From NCBI RefSeq assembly GCF_020166415.1, contig NZ_JAIQXV010000006.1, positions 119,944 through 183,943 on the forward strand: a stretch of DNA of 64,000 nt. The letters are read 5' to 3'. The notes beneath the pieces are model-generated. The model ran no database searches. It saw nothing but the letters and a program-made list of their open reading frames with translations, and was not told the origin of the DNA. A program made the translations under genes and the position numbers. Below, in pieces: positions 25,435 through 34,287 of the stretch. This DNA comes from Deinococcus multiflagellatus. GTDB taxonomy: Bacteria; Deinococcota; Deinococci; Deinococcales; Deinococcaceae. The first letter of the stretch is position 1. The number at the start of each line of letters is the position of its first letter.

Positions 25435-26073
25435 ATGACGGCAAACGGTTCAGGAGGCCAGTTCGCGCGTGCGCGGATCGTGCCCGTTGAAGGCGATGGA
25501 AAGAGTCGCAAGTACGACAAACCCATTCCGTGTATGTTCAACCCCCGCGAGTACTCCATTTCCCGCACCCTGGAATGGAAAACCGCCAGCAACGACAACA
25601 CCGACACCGGCAACAAGGTGTACGCGGGCGGCTCACCCGCCAAGTTGACGCTGGAACTGTTCTTTGACACCTACGCTTTCCGCAGTCAGCCGGGCGTCGT
25701 CGAAGACGTGCGCAAACACACCGACCGCCTGTGGGCCATGACCCAGATGGATCCCTCCACGACGGAAACCGCCAAGGGCTCGGGGCTGAAAAAGCTCCGG
25801 CCGCCCAAGGTGCTGTTCCAGTGGGGAAGCACCTGGCACTTTGAGGCCGTGATCAAGGATATGGAGCAGCAGTTCACGCTGTTTATGCCGGACGGAACGC
25901 CCGTGCGCTCGATCATCAAGGTGACCTTCGAGCAGGCCGACCGCAGCACGGCCTTTTACGGCCCCAATGCGCAGGGGCCCAAGGCCACCCATGTCAGTCA
26001 GGGGATTCGCAACGCGGCGGCCGACCGGGGCTTTTCCGGCGACCTGCGCCGCACCACGTTCGGGAAGGGCTAA
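25435..26073 (+). CDS. eCIS hub/tube-initiator protein (Afp7-like, CIS tube domain)
   Basis: A 212-aa protein from the ATG at 25435 (GGAGGT seven bases upstream). It matches the N-terminal domain of Afp7/Pvc7-type proteins: IPCMFNPREYSISRTLEWK, then GGSPAKLTLELFFDTY, PPKVLFQWGSTWHFEAVI, and FTLFMPDGTPVRSIIKVTFEQ. In many eCIS this domain is followed by LysM, which is absent here; the protein ends in a short basic tail. The role is to join the spike hub to the first tube ring. It lies 21 bp after the pseudokinase gene and 3 bp before the spike gene. Confidence 0.88.
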   Translation: MTANGSGGQFARARIVPVEGDGKSRKYDKPIPCMFNPREYSISRTLEWKTASNDNTDTGNKVYAGGSPAKLTLELFFDTYAFRSQPGVVEDVRKHTDRLWAMTQMDPSTTETAKGSGLKKLRPPKVLFQWGSTWHFEAVIKDMEQQFTLFMPDGTPVRSIIKVTFEQADRSTAFYGPNAQGPKATHVSQGIRNAAADRGFSGDLRRTTFGKG

Positions 26074-26076
26074 GGC

Positions 26077-27855
26077 ATGACCCGCACTGTGCGCGACCCT
26101 CTGGAAGGGTCAGTCAGCAGCCTCTACATGAATGTGGATGGCCGGGACATGGACCAGGAACTGTTCGAGGTGATTCACGAAATCACGGTGGACAGCAGCC
26201 TGCAGCTCCCGGATGTGGCCACCGTCACCCTGCGCGACATTGAGGGCATGCTGGTCGATGACGAGCGCTTCAAGCTGGGCGCCCGCATCAAGATCATTTC
26301 GCAGGTCAAGGACCACAAGGAAACGCTGTTCGACGGCGAACTGGTGGAGATTGAGCCGCGCTACACCAAATCCACCCAGCAGCTGCGCCTGCGCGCCTTC
26401 GACCGCCTGCACCGCTTGGCGCGCGGCACCCACACCCGGTCGTTTCAGAACATCAGCGACCTGGACCTCGTGAAAAAGCTGGCCGGCGAGGCGGGCATGA
26501 CCGCCAAGACCGAAGGCAGCAGCGTGGTGCACCCTTACGTCTTGCAGCACAACCAGACCAATCTGGCCTTTCTGCGCGAGCGGGTCTCGCGCCTGGGCAT
26601 GATCCTGTACGCCGACGGCACCACCCTGCACTGCGAGCCGGTGCGCGGCCAGGACCGTATTGAGCTGACCTGGGGCGACAACCTCTCGGAGTTTCTGCCG
26701 CGCCTGACCAGCCTGCAGCAGACCAGCCAGAGCACCGTGCGCTCCTGGGATCCCAAGCAGAAGCGCAGTGTGGTGGGGCAGGCCACCAGCGGCAAGGGCA
26801 AGGCCGAGGTGGCCGAGCGCACGAAAAGTGAGGGTGTAGCCCAGCAGGCGTTCAACATGAAAGCGCCCGCCACCTCCAGCACCCTGATTGTGCGCGACCA
26901 GGGCTACGCGGCGGCCATTGCCCAGGCCCAGCGCAACGTGGTGGCCGAACACCTGCTGGAAGCGCGGGGCGTCACCGCCGGTTACCCGCGCCTGACGGCC
27001 GGCACCACCCTGGAAATCAAGAATGTGGGCCGGCGCTTTAGCGGCAAGTACATTGCCAGCAATGTGCGCCATGTCTACCGTAACGGCGAGGGCTACAGCA
27101 CCGAATTCAGCGTGACTGGCAGCCGCCCGGATTCGCTGGGCAGCCTGCTGCGGGCCGCCAGCAGTGGCGCGGGCGCCGACGCCCCGTATACCCCGGTGCC
27201 GGGCCTGATGATCGGCGTGGTGACCAACAACAACGACCCGGAAAATCAGGGCCGCGTGAAGCTGAAGCTGCCCGCCCTGACCGAGGACGACGAGACCGAC
27301 TGGGCGCGCGTGGCGGGCCTGGGCAACGGCCCCAACCGGGGCTCGCACCACACGCCGGAAGTGAACGACGAGGTGCTGGTGGGCTTTGAGCACGGTGACA
27401 TCCACCACCCCTACGTGATTGGGGGTCTGTGGAACGGCAAAGACAGCCCGCCGCGCCCGGTGAACAAGGTGGTCAAGAACGGCAAGGTAATTCAGCGCGT
27501 CTACCGCACCCGCCTGGGCCATGAGTTCATTTACGACGACCCCGACGCCCCCGATCCGCCCAAAATTACCCTGCAGAGCAGCAAGAACCACGCCCTAGAG
27601 CTGAACGACGACAAGAAAAAGCCCTTTGTCGAACTGCGCTCCAAGGACGGCCACCGCCTCACGCTGACTGAAGGCAGCGGCCCCCAGGTGATTCTGCGCG
27701 ACAAGAACGGCAACGAAGTGCTGCTGAACACGCGCAGCAACACGGTGACGATCACCAGCACGGGCAAGCTGGAACTGAAGGCCCGCATGGGCATCAGCAT
27801 TGACGGCGGCGGCGGCAACGTGGACGTGCGCGGCGTGATGATCAACCTGAACTGA
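26077..27855 (+). CDS. eCIS central spike protein (Afp8 / VgrG / gp27-gp5-like)
   Basis: A 592-aa protein. Residues 1-345 are a gp27/phage late control D-like hub (LPDVATVTLRDIEGML, FDGELVEIEPRYT, NLAFLRERVSRLGMILYADG). Residues about 370-460 are a gp5 OB-fold (GLMIGVVTNNNDPENQGRVKLKLP, then GFEHGDIHHPYVIGGLW), the VgrG hallmark. The C-terminal 120 residues are short beta-helix repeats (GHRLTLTEGSGPQVILRDKNG). There is no lysozyme insert and no toxin extension. No PAAR protein follows, so the tip is either this protein's own end or encoded elsewhere. It is followed by a terminator. Confidence 0.94.
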   Translation: MTRTVRDPLEGSVSSLYMNVDGRDMDQELFEVIHEITVDSSLQLPDVATVTLRDIEGMLVDDERFKLGARIKIISQVKDHKETLFDGELVEIEPRYTKSTQQLRLRAFDRLHRLARGTHTRSFQNISDLDLVKKLAGEAGMTAKTEGSSVVHPYVLQHNQTNLAFLRERVSRLGMILYADGTTLHCEPVRGQDRIELTWGDNLSEFLPRLTSLQQTSQSTVRSWDPKQKRSVVGQATSGKGKAEVAERTKSEGVAQQAFNMKAPATSSTLIVRDQGYAAAIAQAQRNVVAEHLLEARGVTAGYPRLTAGTTLEIKNVGRRFSGKYIASNVRHVYRNGEGYSTEFSVTGSRPDSLGSLLRAASSGAGADAPYTPVPGLMIGVVTNNNDPENQGRVKLKLPALTEDDETDWARVAGLGNGPNRGSHHTPEVNDEVLVGFEHGDIHHPYVIGGLWNGKDSPPRPVNKVVKNGKVIQRVYRTRLGHEFIYDDPDAPDPPKITLQSSKNHALELNDDKKKPFVELRSKDGHRLTLTEGSGPQVILRDKNGNEVLLNTRSNTVTITSTGKLELKARMGISIDGGGGNVDVRGVMINLN

Positions 27856-27877
27856 GGGGCCTCGCCCAGGCCCCTTT
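27856..27877 (+). terminator. Terminator after the spike gene
   Basis: The stem GGGGCCT / AGGCCCC with a CGCCC loop is followed by TTT and lies directly after the stop codon. It divides the right arm into a structural block and a cargo/ATPase block. Confidence 0.75.
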
Positions 27878-27991
27878 CCCCCCAAGGCTTGCTGAACCCT
27901 GGCCCGCTGTGCCCAGGCCCGCCTCGCGGCAAAATAGAGGCCCACCCGTTCACTGCTGCCCCTCCCCGCGCCCGTTTCCTCAGGAGCCTTC

Positions 27992-30067
27992 ATGACACAG
28001 GCCAACTTGCAAAAACGTCCGCCCGGCCTTCTGGACACCCTGGAACAGAAGGCCGAAGATCTGGCCGACAGCGTGCTGGCCGCCCTGGGCTGGGGCCAGC
28101 CCAGGGCGGCCTCGCCCCAACCGGGGGGCCTTGGGCGCGGTCAGACCTGGACAAGGGACTTCCGGCACGACAACGGCCAGCTGACCCTGCACCTGCACCT
28201 CAGCCGCGCGGCGGACGGGCAGCTGAGCGGCCACTACGCGGTGCAGCCCAAGGGCAAGGCGCGCGGGCAGAACTGGCCGCTGGCCGGCCGGCTGCAGGGT
28301 GACGATACGTTCAGTCTGCACGGCACGCAGAACGGCGCCCGCTTCGTGGGCTCGCTGCGCGGGGGCACGCCCGAAGTGAGCGAATTCAAGAACCGCAAGT
28401 TCTCGCTGGAGAACTTCACCTTCACCCGCTTGGGCGCCGCGTCCCGGCCAAAACCGGCGGCCAAGCCGGCGTCAGCACCCGCGGCGGCAGGGGGAAACCA
28501 GACCGCCAGCGGCCCCCGCACGGGCGCGCTGCCCGACCTGCCGGCCCTGCGCGAGCCCGGCTTTCTGCCCCGGCTGCGGCAGGTGGCCGCTGCGGTGAAC
28601 ACCACGCCGGAGGTCGTGCTGGCCTTCTTGAATCTGGAAAGCAACCTGGACCCCACCAGCAACAAGGACCGCAAGACGCAGTACAAGGGGCTGGGGCAGA
28701 TTGGGAAGGACGCACTCAAGGACATCAACGCCTTTATTGCCCGGCACAAGCTCACCCTGAAGCCGCTGGACACCACCCAGGACCTGACCGCCCTGAGCGC
28801 CACCCAGCAGCTGGCCTACGTGGAAATCCACTTGCAGCTGCACATGCATGGGGTGGACAAAAAGGCCAAGGCCGCTGGGCGCACCACCTCGCTGGAAGAG
28901 GTCTACATGGGGCACCTGGGCGGCAGCGCCAAGTACGCCGAAAAGGACGTCTGGGTCAGCGAGGGCAGCGCCGCCTACCGTCAGAACCCGATGGACGCCG
29001 ACCAGGACGGTCACAACACGCCGGCCGAAGCGGCCGACACGGTGCGCGGGCGTTTCACGGCCAATTTCAAGGCGAACCTGGATGAACGCAGCCGGCACCT
29101 GAAGCCCACCCGGCGCAAGTTTGACGGCAAAACCCAGCTGTTTTACGTGTACGACGCAGGACACGACAACGGCCTGCCGCTGTTCAGCCTGGACCCGGCC
29201 GAGCGGACGCCCATCCCCGCGCCCGTGCTGCCCAAGCCCCCAGCGGTGGAACTCCGTGAGGAAGAGGAGCCGGTGGGCGAACCCGACGCCCTGGACCAGC
29301 TGATGAAACTCACCGAGGACACCCCGCAGTACACCGCACAGCAGATCCGGGTGGCGCGGGAACTGATCAAGCTGCAGCCCCAGTCGCAGCGGGCCGAACT
29401 GTACCTGATCCTGCAGGAAAAGACCCCGCACCATTCGCAGCGCAACAACGAGAGCCTGGGGCGTGCGGTGGACGGCGACCGCCCCAACGCCCGCATTGGC
29501 GGGGTTATGTGCAACCTCACCAGCGCGGCGATGGTGCTGGAGCAGCTGGGCATTGAGAACCCCAACCCCGAGGATTTTCCCCAGTTCGAGGATTACCTGG
29601 AGGACCTGCGGCGCAAATACGTGGACGCCCGTTACCAGGAACTGCTGGCGGCGGGCCTCTCGCCCAAAAAGGCTCGCCAGGGCTCGTACCAGCGCTTCCA
29701 CCGCACCACCATGGAAGGCTGGGGCAAGGTGCTGGCGCTGATGGGCGCCTCGCACGACACCATTCCGCCCCGCCGCGACCGGAAGTTCTGGGAAAGCACC
29801 GTGCGCAAGCACCTGGAAGAGGGCGAGGCCGTGATGATGAGCATCAACGGGCATATCGTGCGCTTGCAGGGCATGAATGAGCAGGGCCTGATCGTGGATG
29901 ACCCGTATGGCAAGTCGGTGCTGAAGAAAAACACGGGCCTGGCCGCCAAGGACAAAGACGGCCAGTACAAGCACGATGGCACCAAGAGCGGCAACGATAC
30001 CGTCTGGTCCTGGGCCAGCGTGGCCGAACACGACATGCTGTGGATTGCGGCGGTGAAGAAGAAGTGA
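27992..30067 (+). CDS. Candidate eCIS cargo: transglycosylase-like plus C39-like peptidase protein
   Basis: A 691-aa protein from the ATG at 27992 (CAGGAG nine bases upstream). No signal peptide. Residues about 50-148 are a beta-rich domain of unknown type. A Pro/Ala linker follows. Residues about 185-370 look like a lytic transglycosylase: VVLAFLNLESNLDPTSN (catalytic-type Glu at about 216) and YKGLGQIG. Residues about 480-690 look like a papain/C39-like peptidase: GGVMCNLTSAAMVLEQLG (Cys about 507), ING-HIVRLQG (His about 621) and IVDDPYG (Asp about 636-637). The domain pair would cut glycan and peptide or isopeptide bonds, fitting a wall-degrading effector or a wall-remodelling factor for particle release. 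Its TGA is the first three bases of the inserted repeat A. Confidence 0.7.
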   Translation: MTQANLQKRPPGLLDTLEQKAEDLADSVLAALGWGQPRAASPQPGGLGRGQTWTRDFRHDNGQLTLHLHLSRAADGQLSGHYAVQPKGKARGQNWPLAGRLQGDDTFSLHGTQNGARFVGSLRGGTPEVSEFKNRKFSLENFTFTRLGAASRPKPAAKPASAPAAAGGNQTASGPRTGALPDLPALREPGFLPRLRQVAAAVNTTPEVVLAFLNLESNLDPTSNKDRKTQYKGLGQIGKDALKDINAFIARHKLTLKPLDTTQDLTALSATQQLAYVEIHLQLHMHGVDKKAKAAGRTTSLEEVYMGHLGGSAKYAEKDVWVSEGSAAYRQNPMDADQDGHNTPAEAADTVRGRFTANFKANLDERSRHLKPTRRKFDGKTQLFYVYDAGHDNGLPLFSLDPAERTPIPAPVLPKPPAVELREEEEPVGEPDALDQLMKLTEDTPQYTAQQIRVARELIKLQPQSQRAELYLILQEKTPHHSQRNNESLGRAVDGDRPNARIGGVMCNLTSAAMVLEQLGIENPNPEDFPQFEDYLEDLRRKYVDARYQELLAAGLSPKKARQGSYQRFHRTTMEGWGKVLALMGASHDTIPPRRDRKFWESTVRKHLEEGEAVMMSINGHIVRLQGMNEQGLIVDDPYGKSVLKKNTGLAAKDKDGQYKHDGTKSGNDTVWSWASVAEHDMLWIAAVKKK

Positions 30068-30205
30068 TACGGATTCCGTCCATCTCCGGAACATCCAGGA
30101 AAGAACTGGATGTTCCTCCAATTCCCGGAAATCCGTATTTTTTCCCTCTCCCTCCGGTCGGAAAAATTCCGTCATACCTGACGGAGTTTTTCGGAAGTCG
30201 TATGA
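30065..30205 (+). repeat. Dispersed repeat family A, copy 1 (MITE-like), inside the eCIS operon
   Basis: A 141-bp element with ends TGATACGGATTCC and GGAAGTCGTATGA (imperfect terminal inverted repeat, TGA at both ends). It contains a perfect 11-bp hairpin, GGAACATCCAG / CTGGATGTTCC (30088-30116), inside an outer stem ATACGGATT / AATCCGTAT that is followed by a T-run. A second hairpin, GAAAAATTCCGTCA / TGACGGAGTTTTTC, follows. Its first bases form the stop codon of the upstream gene. Its last bases supply GGAAG and the ATG (30202) of the downstream gene. Confidence 0.85.
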
Positions 30206-30816
30206 GCCGCCTCTGGTATTGGCCCGTTGTGCTGGGCGCCCTGGGGCTGGCCGGCGCCGCCTCTGCGCCGGGGCGGCCCCTGCTGGGACAGGCCCTGTTC
30301 CGGCCGGTGCAGACGGTGGAAGGGCCTGTGCCCATGCCGGTGGGCGTGGAGGGCGCCGCCTTCTGCCGGACGTACCGCTGCGTGGGCTCGCAGTCGCAGG
30401 GCACCACCACCACCGGCACCCTGGGATGGTATGTGGCGCCCCTCTCGGCGCGTGCAGAGCAGGTGCTGAGAGACAGCGGAGCGGGGCGCTTCGTGCCGGA
30501 AGCCACCGTGATGTACGAGAAAAACATCGTGACCTTTGCCGATCTGATGTTTGACACCACGGTGCGCGCAGCCCTGCCAGCCGCCACCCTGAACCTGCTG
30601 GGCCACTTCACGCGGCTGGTGCTGGGTGCGCCCATCAGCGGGCAGAAACTCAGCGCCTGCTACCGGACCCTGAAAGCCGAGGCGCGCTGCACGGTGGGCA
30701 CCGGCCGCATTCAGCTGGCGGGCGGCGCCACGCGCACCTTTCACGCCGCCTTTCGCACGGTGGATGATGGCGCCGGTTACAGCCGCGTGAACTACGCCAT
30801 CGAACTGGACGACTGA
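30202..30816 (+). CDS. Small secreted protein of unknown function
   Basis: A 204-aa protein from the ATG at 30202. The start is chosen because it gives a good signal peptide (SRLWYWPVVLGALGLAGAASA) and has GGAAG four bases upstream. Both start and SD lie in the end of repeat A. The mature part is a compact beta-rich domain with four cysteines: two close together (FCRTYRCVG) and two further on (SACYRTL, EARCTVG), which could make two disulfides. No family recognised. Its TGA overlaps the ATG of the AAA+ ATPase (TGATG), so the two are coupled, but nothing in its sequence says it is a particle component. Confidence 0.75.
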   Translation: MSRLWYWPVVLGALGLAGAASAPGRPLLGQALFRPVQTVEGPVPMPVGVEGAAFCRTYRCVGSQSQGTTTTGTLGWYVAPLSARAEQVLRDSGAGRFVPEATVMYEKNIVTFADLMFDTTVRAALPAATLNLLGHFTRLVLGAPISGQKLSACYRTLKAEARCTVGTGRIQLAGGATRTFHAAFRTVDDGAGYSRVNYAIELDD

Positions 30817-32777
30817 TGCCCCGAACTGCCCCCCGCCCCGCCGCCGCCCAGGACCCCCGCCTGCTGCGCGCTGTCTGTGACAGCCTGAGTGCCCAGGTGC
30901 TGGACGCCGCCCTGAGTGAACAGGGTGACCCCGAAGCCGCCTACGAGGTGGTGCTGCCCGATGAGCTGGACCAGACCCGGCTGGGCGCGCTGGCCCGGGG
31001 CCTGGAGCTGACCCCCTTTGAAACCGGCGTGGTGGCCCTGGCCCTGGCCACCGAGCTGTACCCCGAGCGCACCCTGGCCGCCTGCGCCACCGCGCTGCAA
31101 CTGGAAGGCCCCTACGCCGGCTTCCTGACCCCCTCGCTGTGCCGCCGCTGGCTGCCAGACCCTGCCGGCACGGACGTGGCGGCCTTTCAGCCGGGCGGCG
31201 CGCTGTTCCGCTACCACCTGATCGAGTTTGGCCAGAGTGTGAATGCCAGCGTGGTGGAGGCCCTGACCCCTCTGCGCCTGACGGCCGGCGCCCTGGCCTA
31301 CCTGCGCGGCGACGACAGCGCAGCCCTGGAACTGCGCGGCGTGGCGCAGCCGTTGCTCGCCGGGGGGCTGCTGAGCGACTCGCAGGAGGCGGCGCTGCAG
31401 ACCGCCCGCAAGCACCTGTCGCGCGGGGGCAACGAGCGGGCGGTGCTACTCTACGGCACCCAGACCGCCGCCATGCGCTCGCTGGCCGGGCACCTGCTGG
31501 CCGACGCGGCGGGGCCGGCCCTGCTGCTGGACGTGGCGGCCCTGGCCACCCGCCCCGCCGAGGAACTGAATGTGATCCTGCGGGCCCTGGAGCGCGACGG
31601 GCGGGTGAACACCACGCCGCTGGTGCTCGACGCCACCGGCGACCCCCCCGAGGGCCAGACCCTGGACGACCTGACCGGGCGCGTGCTGGGGGCCGCCACC
31701 GGCCTGTGCGTGATGCTGGCGCCCGATCCGCTGCCGCTGGACTCGGCGCGCGCCATCCTGCCGCTGGAGGTGCAGGCCCCCACCCCCGCCGAGCAGCGCG
31801 AGCGCTGGGCCCAGGCGCTGGGCGTGGGCGGCGAGTCCAGTCTGCTGCGCCAGCTGGGCGACCAGTACCAGCTGAGCCTGGACCGCATTGACACCCTGGC
31901 GCGCGAGGCGAGGGCCGCCCTGGCGGCCAATGCCTCGCATGCCGCCCGGCTGGACCGCGCCTGGGAAGCGGCCCGCACCGCCAACCGCCGCCTGATGGGC
32001 TCGCTGGCCCAGCGCATCGAAACCCGCGCGGGCTGGGACGACCTGATCCTGCCCGCCGCCGACCGCGCCGCGCTGGAACAGATCGCCGCGCATGTGCGCC
32101 ACCGCTCGCAGGTGTACGAGGACATGGGCATGGCCCGCCCGGGGCGTGGCCGCTCTATCGCGGCCCTTTTCAGCGGGCCCAGCGGCACCGGCAAGACCCT
32201 GAGTGCCGAGGTGCTGGCGCGCGACCTGAACCTGGACCTGTACCGGGTGGACCTCAGCAGCACGGTCAGCAAGTACATCGGGGAAACCGAGAAGAACCTC
32301 AAGAAGATTTTCGATGCGGCCGACCAGGGCGGCTGCGTGCTGCTGTTCGACGAGGCCGACAGTGTGTTCGGCAAACGCGGCGAGGTCCGCGATTCCAATG
32401 ACCGCTACGCCAACGTGCAGGTGAACTACCTCCTGCAGCGCCTGGAGAGCTTTAACGGGCTGGCGGTGCTGACCACCAACATGGAAAGCAGCATGGACAT
32501 TGCCTTCATGCGCCGCCTGCAGTTCGTGATCAACTTCCGCGCGCCGCAGGCCCAGGAACGCGAGCGGCTGTGGCGCGGGGCCTTTCCCAAGACCCTGGAC
32601 ACCAGCGCCCTGGATTTCCCCGCACTCGCCGCCGCCGATGTGGCCGGGGGCAACATCCGCAGCGTGGTGATGAACGCGGTGTTCATGGCCGTGGCGCGCG
32701 GCGTCCCGCTGACCCAGCCGCTGGTGGAAGAAGCCCTGCACCTCGAATACCGCAAGCTAGGCCGATTGGTGCTGTAG
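30816..32777 (+). CDS. eCIS AAA+ ATPase (Afp15/Pvc15-like)
   Basis: A 653-aa protein. Residues 1-400 are an N-terminal region typical of this family (winged-helix and degenerate AAA-like parts; FRYHLIEFGQ, ALAYLRGDD). Residues about 415-650 are a classic AAA+ module: Walker A GPSGTGKT (about 455-462), LSSTVSKYIGETEKNLKKIF pore/sensor region, Walker B VLLFDEADSVFGKRGEV (about 508-524), sensor 1 VLTTNMESSMD, and the arginine-finger-like FMRRLQF. Every eCIS locus encodes such an ATPase; it is thought to help assembly or cargo loading and is not in the mature particle. It is the last gene of the right arm, followed by a long bidirectional terminator. Confidence 0.95.
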   Translation: MPRTAPRPAAAQDPRLLRAVCDSLSAQVLDAALSEQGDPEAAYEVVLPDELDQTRLGALARGLELTPFETGVVALALATELYPERTLAACATALQLEGPYAGFLTPSLCRRWLPDPAGTDVAAFQPGGALFRYHLIEFGQSVNASVVEALTPLRLTAGALAYLRGDDSAALELRGVAQPLLAGGLLSDSQEAALQTARKHLSRGGNERAVLLYGTQTAAMRSLAGHLLADAAGPALLLDVAALATRPAEELNVILRALERDGRVNTTPLVLDATGDPPEGQTLDDLTGRVLGAATGLCVMLAPDPLPLDSARAILPLEVQAPTPAEQRERWAQALGVGGESSLLRQLGDQYQLSLDRIDTLAREARAALAANASHAARLDRAWEAARTANRRLMGSLAQRIETRAGWDDLILPAADRAALEQIAAHVRHRSQVYEDMGMARPGRGRSIAALFSGPSGTGKTLSAEVLARDLNLDLYRVDLSSTVSKYIGETEKNLKKIFDAADQGGCVLLFDEADSVFGKRGEVRDSNDRYANVQVNYLLQRLESFNGLAVLTTNMESSMDIAFMRRLQFVINFRAPQAQERERLWRGAFPKTLDTSALDFPALAAADVAGGNIRSVVMNAVFMAVARGVPLTQPLVEEALHLEYRKLGRLVL

Positions 32778-32779
32778 AG

Positions 32780-32833
32780 GCAAAGAAGGGGGCCGGACCA
32801 GGGAAGATGCTCCCAGTCCGGCCCCTTCTTTGC
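32780..32833. terminator. Bidirectional terminator between the ATPase and aldehyde dehydrogenase genes
   Basis: A long inverted repeat, GCAAAGAAGGGGGCCGGAC on the left and GTCCGGCCCCTTCTTTGC on the right (one G bulge), with a 17-nt loop. The A-tract and T-tract lie within the stem, so it can act for both convergent genes. Confidence 0.88.
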
Positions 32834-32838
32834 CGCCC

Positions 32839-34287
32839 TTACAGGCCCATCGAAATGAACTTGGTCTCCAGGTACTCGTCCAGGCCCCAGTGCCCGCCCT
32901 CGCGGCCCACACCGCTGTTTTTCATGCCGCCGAAAGGCACATGCGGGGCGCCTGCACTGGGCACGCCGTCGTTAATCCCCACAATGCCGTACTCCAGCGC
33001 CTCGGCCACGCGCCACGCCCGGCCCAGGTCGCGGGTGTAGGCATAGGCGGCCAGTCCGTATTCGGAGGCGTTGGCCAGGCGCAGCGCCTCTTCTTCGGTG
33101 TCAAACGGCACCACCGGCGCCACCGGCCCAAAGGTTTCCTCGCGCAGGATGAGCGAATCCGGGTGCACGTCGGTGAGCACGGTGGGGTGGAAGTACAGCC
33201 CCTCTTTCACCGTGCCGCCCACCGTGGCGCGGGCGCCGCGCTGCAGGGCGTCCTGCACCTGCGCCTGAATCTTGTCCAGGCCGGCCTGTTCCACCACTGG
33301 GCCCACGCCAGTGCCGTCCAGCAGGGGGTCGCCCAGCACCAGCTTGCCAGTCAGGCGGGTGAGGATGGCGGTGAATTCCTCGGCCACGGCGCGCTGCACA
33401 TATATGCGGTTGGTGCTGATGCAGGTCTGCCCCGCGTTGCGGAACTTGCTGCCCACCACCTCGCGGGCGGCTTTTTCCAGATCGGCGTCCTCGAACACCA
33501 GGAAAGGCGCGTGGCCCCCCAGTTCCAGGGAGACCCGTTTCAGGGTCTGGGCGGCCTGGGTGTACAGCAGGCGCCCCACGGCGGTGGAGCCCGTGAAGGT
33601 CAGTTTGCGCACCCGCTCGTCGGCCATGAAGGGCGCGCTGAAGGCCGGGGCGTCGTTGGTGGGCAGCACCTGCAGGGTGTTCGCCGGGCCGCCCGCCTGC
33701 AGCCACAGTTCGGCCAGATACAGCGCGGTCATGGGGCTCTGCTCGGCGGGTTTGAGGATCATCACGCAGCCGGCGGCCAGGGCGGGCGCGGCCTTGCGGG
33801 TGATCATGCCCGCCGGGAAGTTCCAGGGGGTCACGGCGTACACGATGCCCACCGGCTCGGCGTTCGTGAAGCCGCGCTTGCGGTTCTGGCGCATGGAAAT
33901 GCGCTCGCCGCTGATGCGCCCGGCCTCCTCGGCGCACCATTCGATGAAGCTGGCGGCGTAATGCACCTCGCCGCGCGTCTCGGTGATGGGCTTGCCCATT
34001 TCCAGGGTCATCAGGCGGGCGAGCTCTTCCTTGTGCTCGAACATCAGGTCGTGCCAGCGGCGCAGAATCTGGCCGCGCTGGTACGGGTTAACCTGCCGCC
34101 ACGCGCGCAGGGCCTCTTCGGCGGCGTCAATGGCGCGCCGGGCGTCGTCGGCGGTGCAGTCGGCCACCGCGCCGATGGGTTCCAGGGTGCCGGGGTGAAT
34201 CACCTCGAAGGTGCGGGCGCCGGCGCGCCACTCGCCGTCAAAGTAGGCCTGGGTGCGGGTCACGGGGTCGTTCAGCAGGACAGTCAT
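32839..34287 (-). CDS. gabD: NAD(P)+-dependent succinate-semialdehyde dehydrogenase-type aldehyde dehydrogenase
   Basis: A 482-aa protein from the ATG at 34285-34287 (AGGAG four bases upstream). Full ALDH family set: TPWNFPAGMITRKAAPALAA (cofactor site), LELGGHAPFLVFEDAD (general base Glu), GQTCISTNRIYV (catalytic Cys) and the ETFGPVAPV loop. Length, the 'QNRKRG' region and the end HWGLDEYLETKFISM place it nearest GabD/succinate-semialdehyde dehydrogenases, which oxidise succinate semialdehyde to succinate. Related semialdehydes cannot be excluded. It converges on the eCIS operon and shares its terminator. Nothing links it to the particle. Confidence 0.88.
   Translation of the reverse strand: MTVLLNDPVTRTQAYFDGEWRAGARTFEVIHPGTLEPIGAVADCTADDARRAIDAAEEALRAWRQVNPYQRGQILRRWHDLMFEHKEELARLMTLEMGKPITETRGEVHYAASFIEWCAEEAGRISGERISMRQNRKRGFTNAEPVGIVYAVTPWNFPAGMITRKAAPALAAGCVMILKPAEQSPMTALYLAELWLQAGGPANTLQVLPTNDAPAFSAPFMADERVRKLTFTGSTAVGRLLYTQAAQTLKRVSLELGGHAPFLVFEDADLEKAAREVVGSKFRNAGQTCISTNRIYVQRAVAEEFTAILTRLTGKLVLGDPLLDGTGVGPVVEQAGLDKIQAQVQDALQRGARATVGGTVKEGLYFHPTVLTDVHPDSLILREETFGPVAPVVPFDTEEEALRLANASEYGLAAYAYTRDLGRAWRVAEALEYGIVGINDGVPSAGAPHVPFGGMKNSGVGREGGHWGLDEYLETKFISMGL

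Noticed and set aside
30040..30201. Coding extension of the secreted-protein gene upstream into repeat A
   Set aside because: The frame is open but lies in the repeat and the end of the cargo gene; the ATG at 30202 gives a proper signal peptide and has an SD.
7224..32777. Prophage or type VI secretion system
   Set aside because: No capsid, portal, terminase, lysis or integrase genes, and no TssJ/L/M membrane complex. The DUF4157, DUF4255 and Afp15-like ATPase proteins mark an eCIS.
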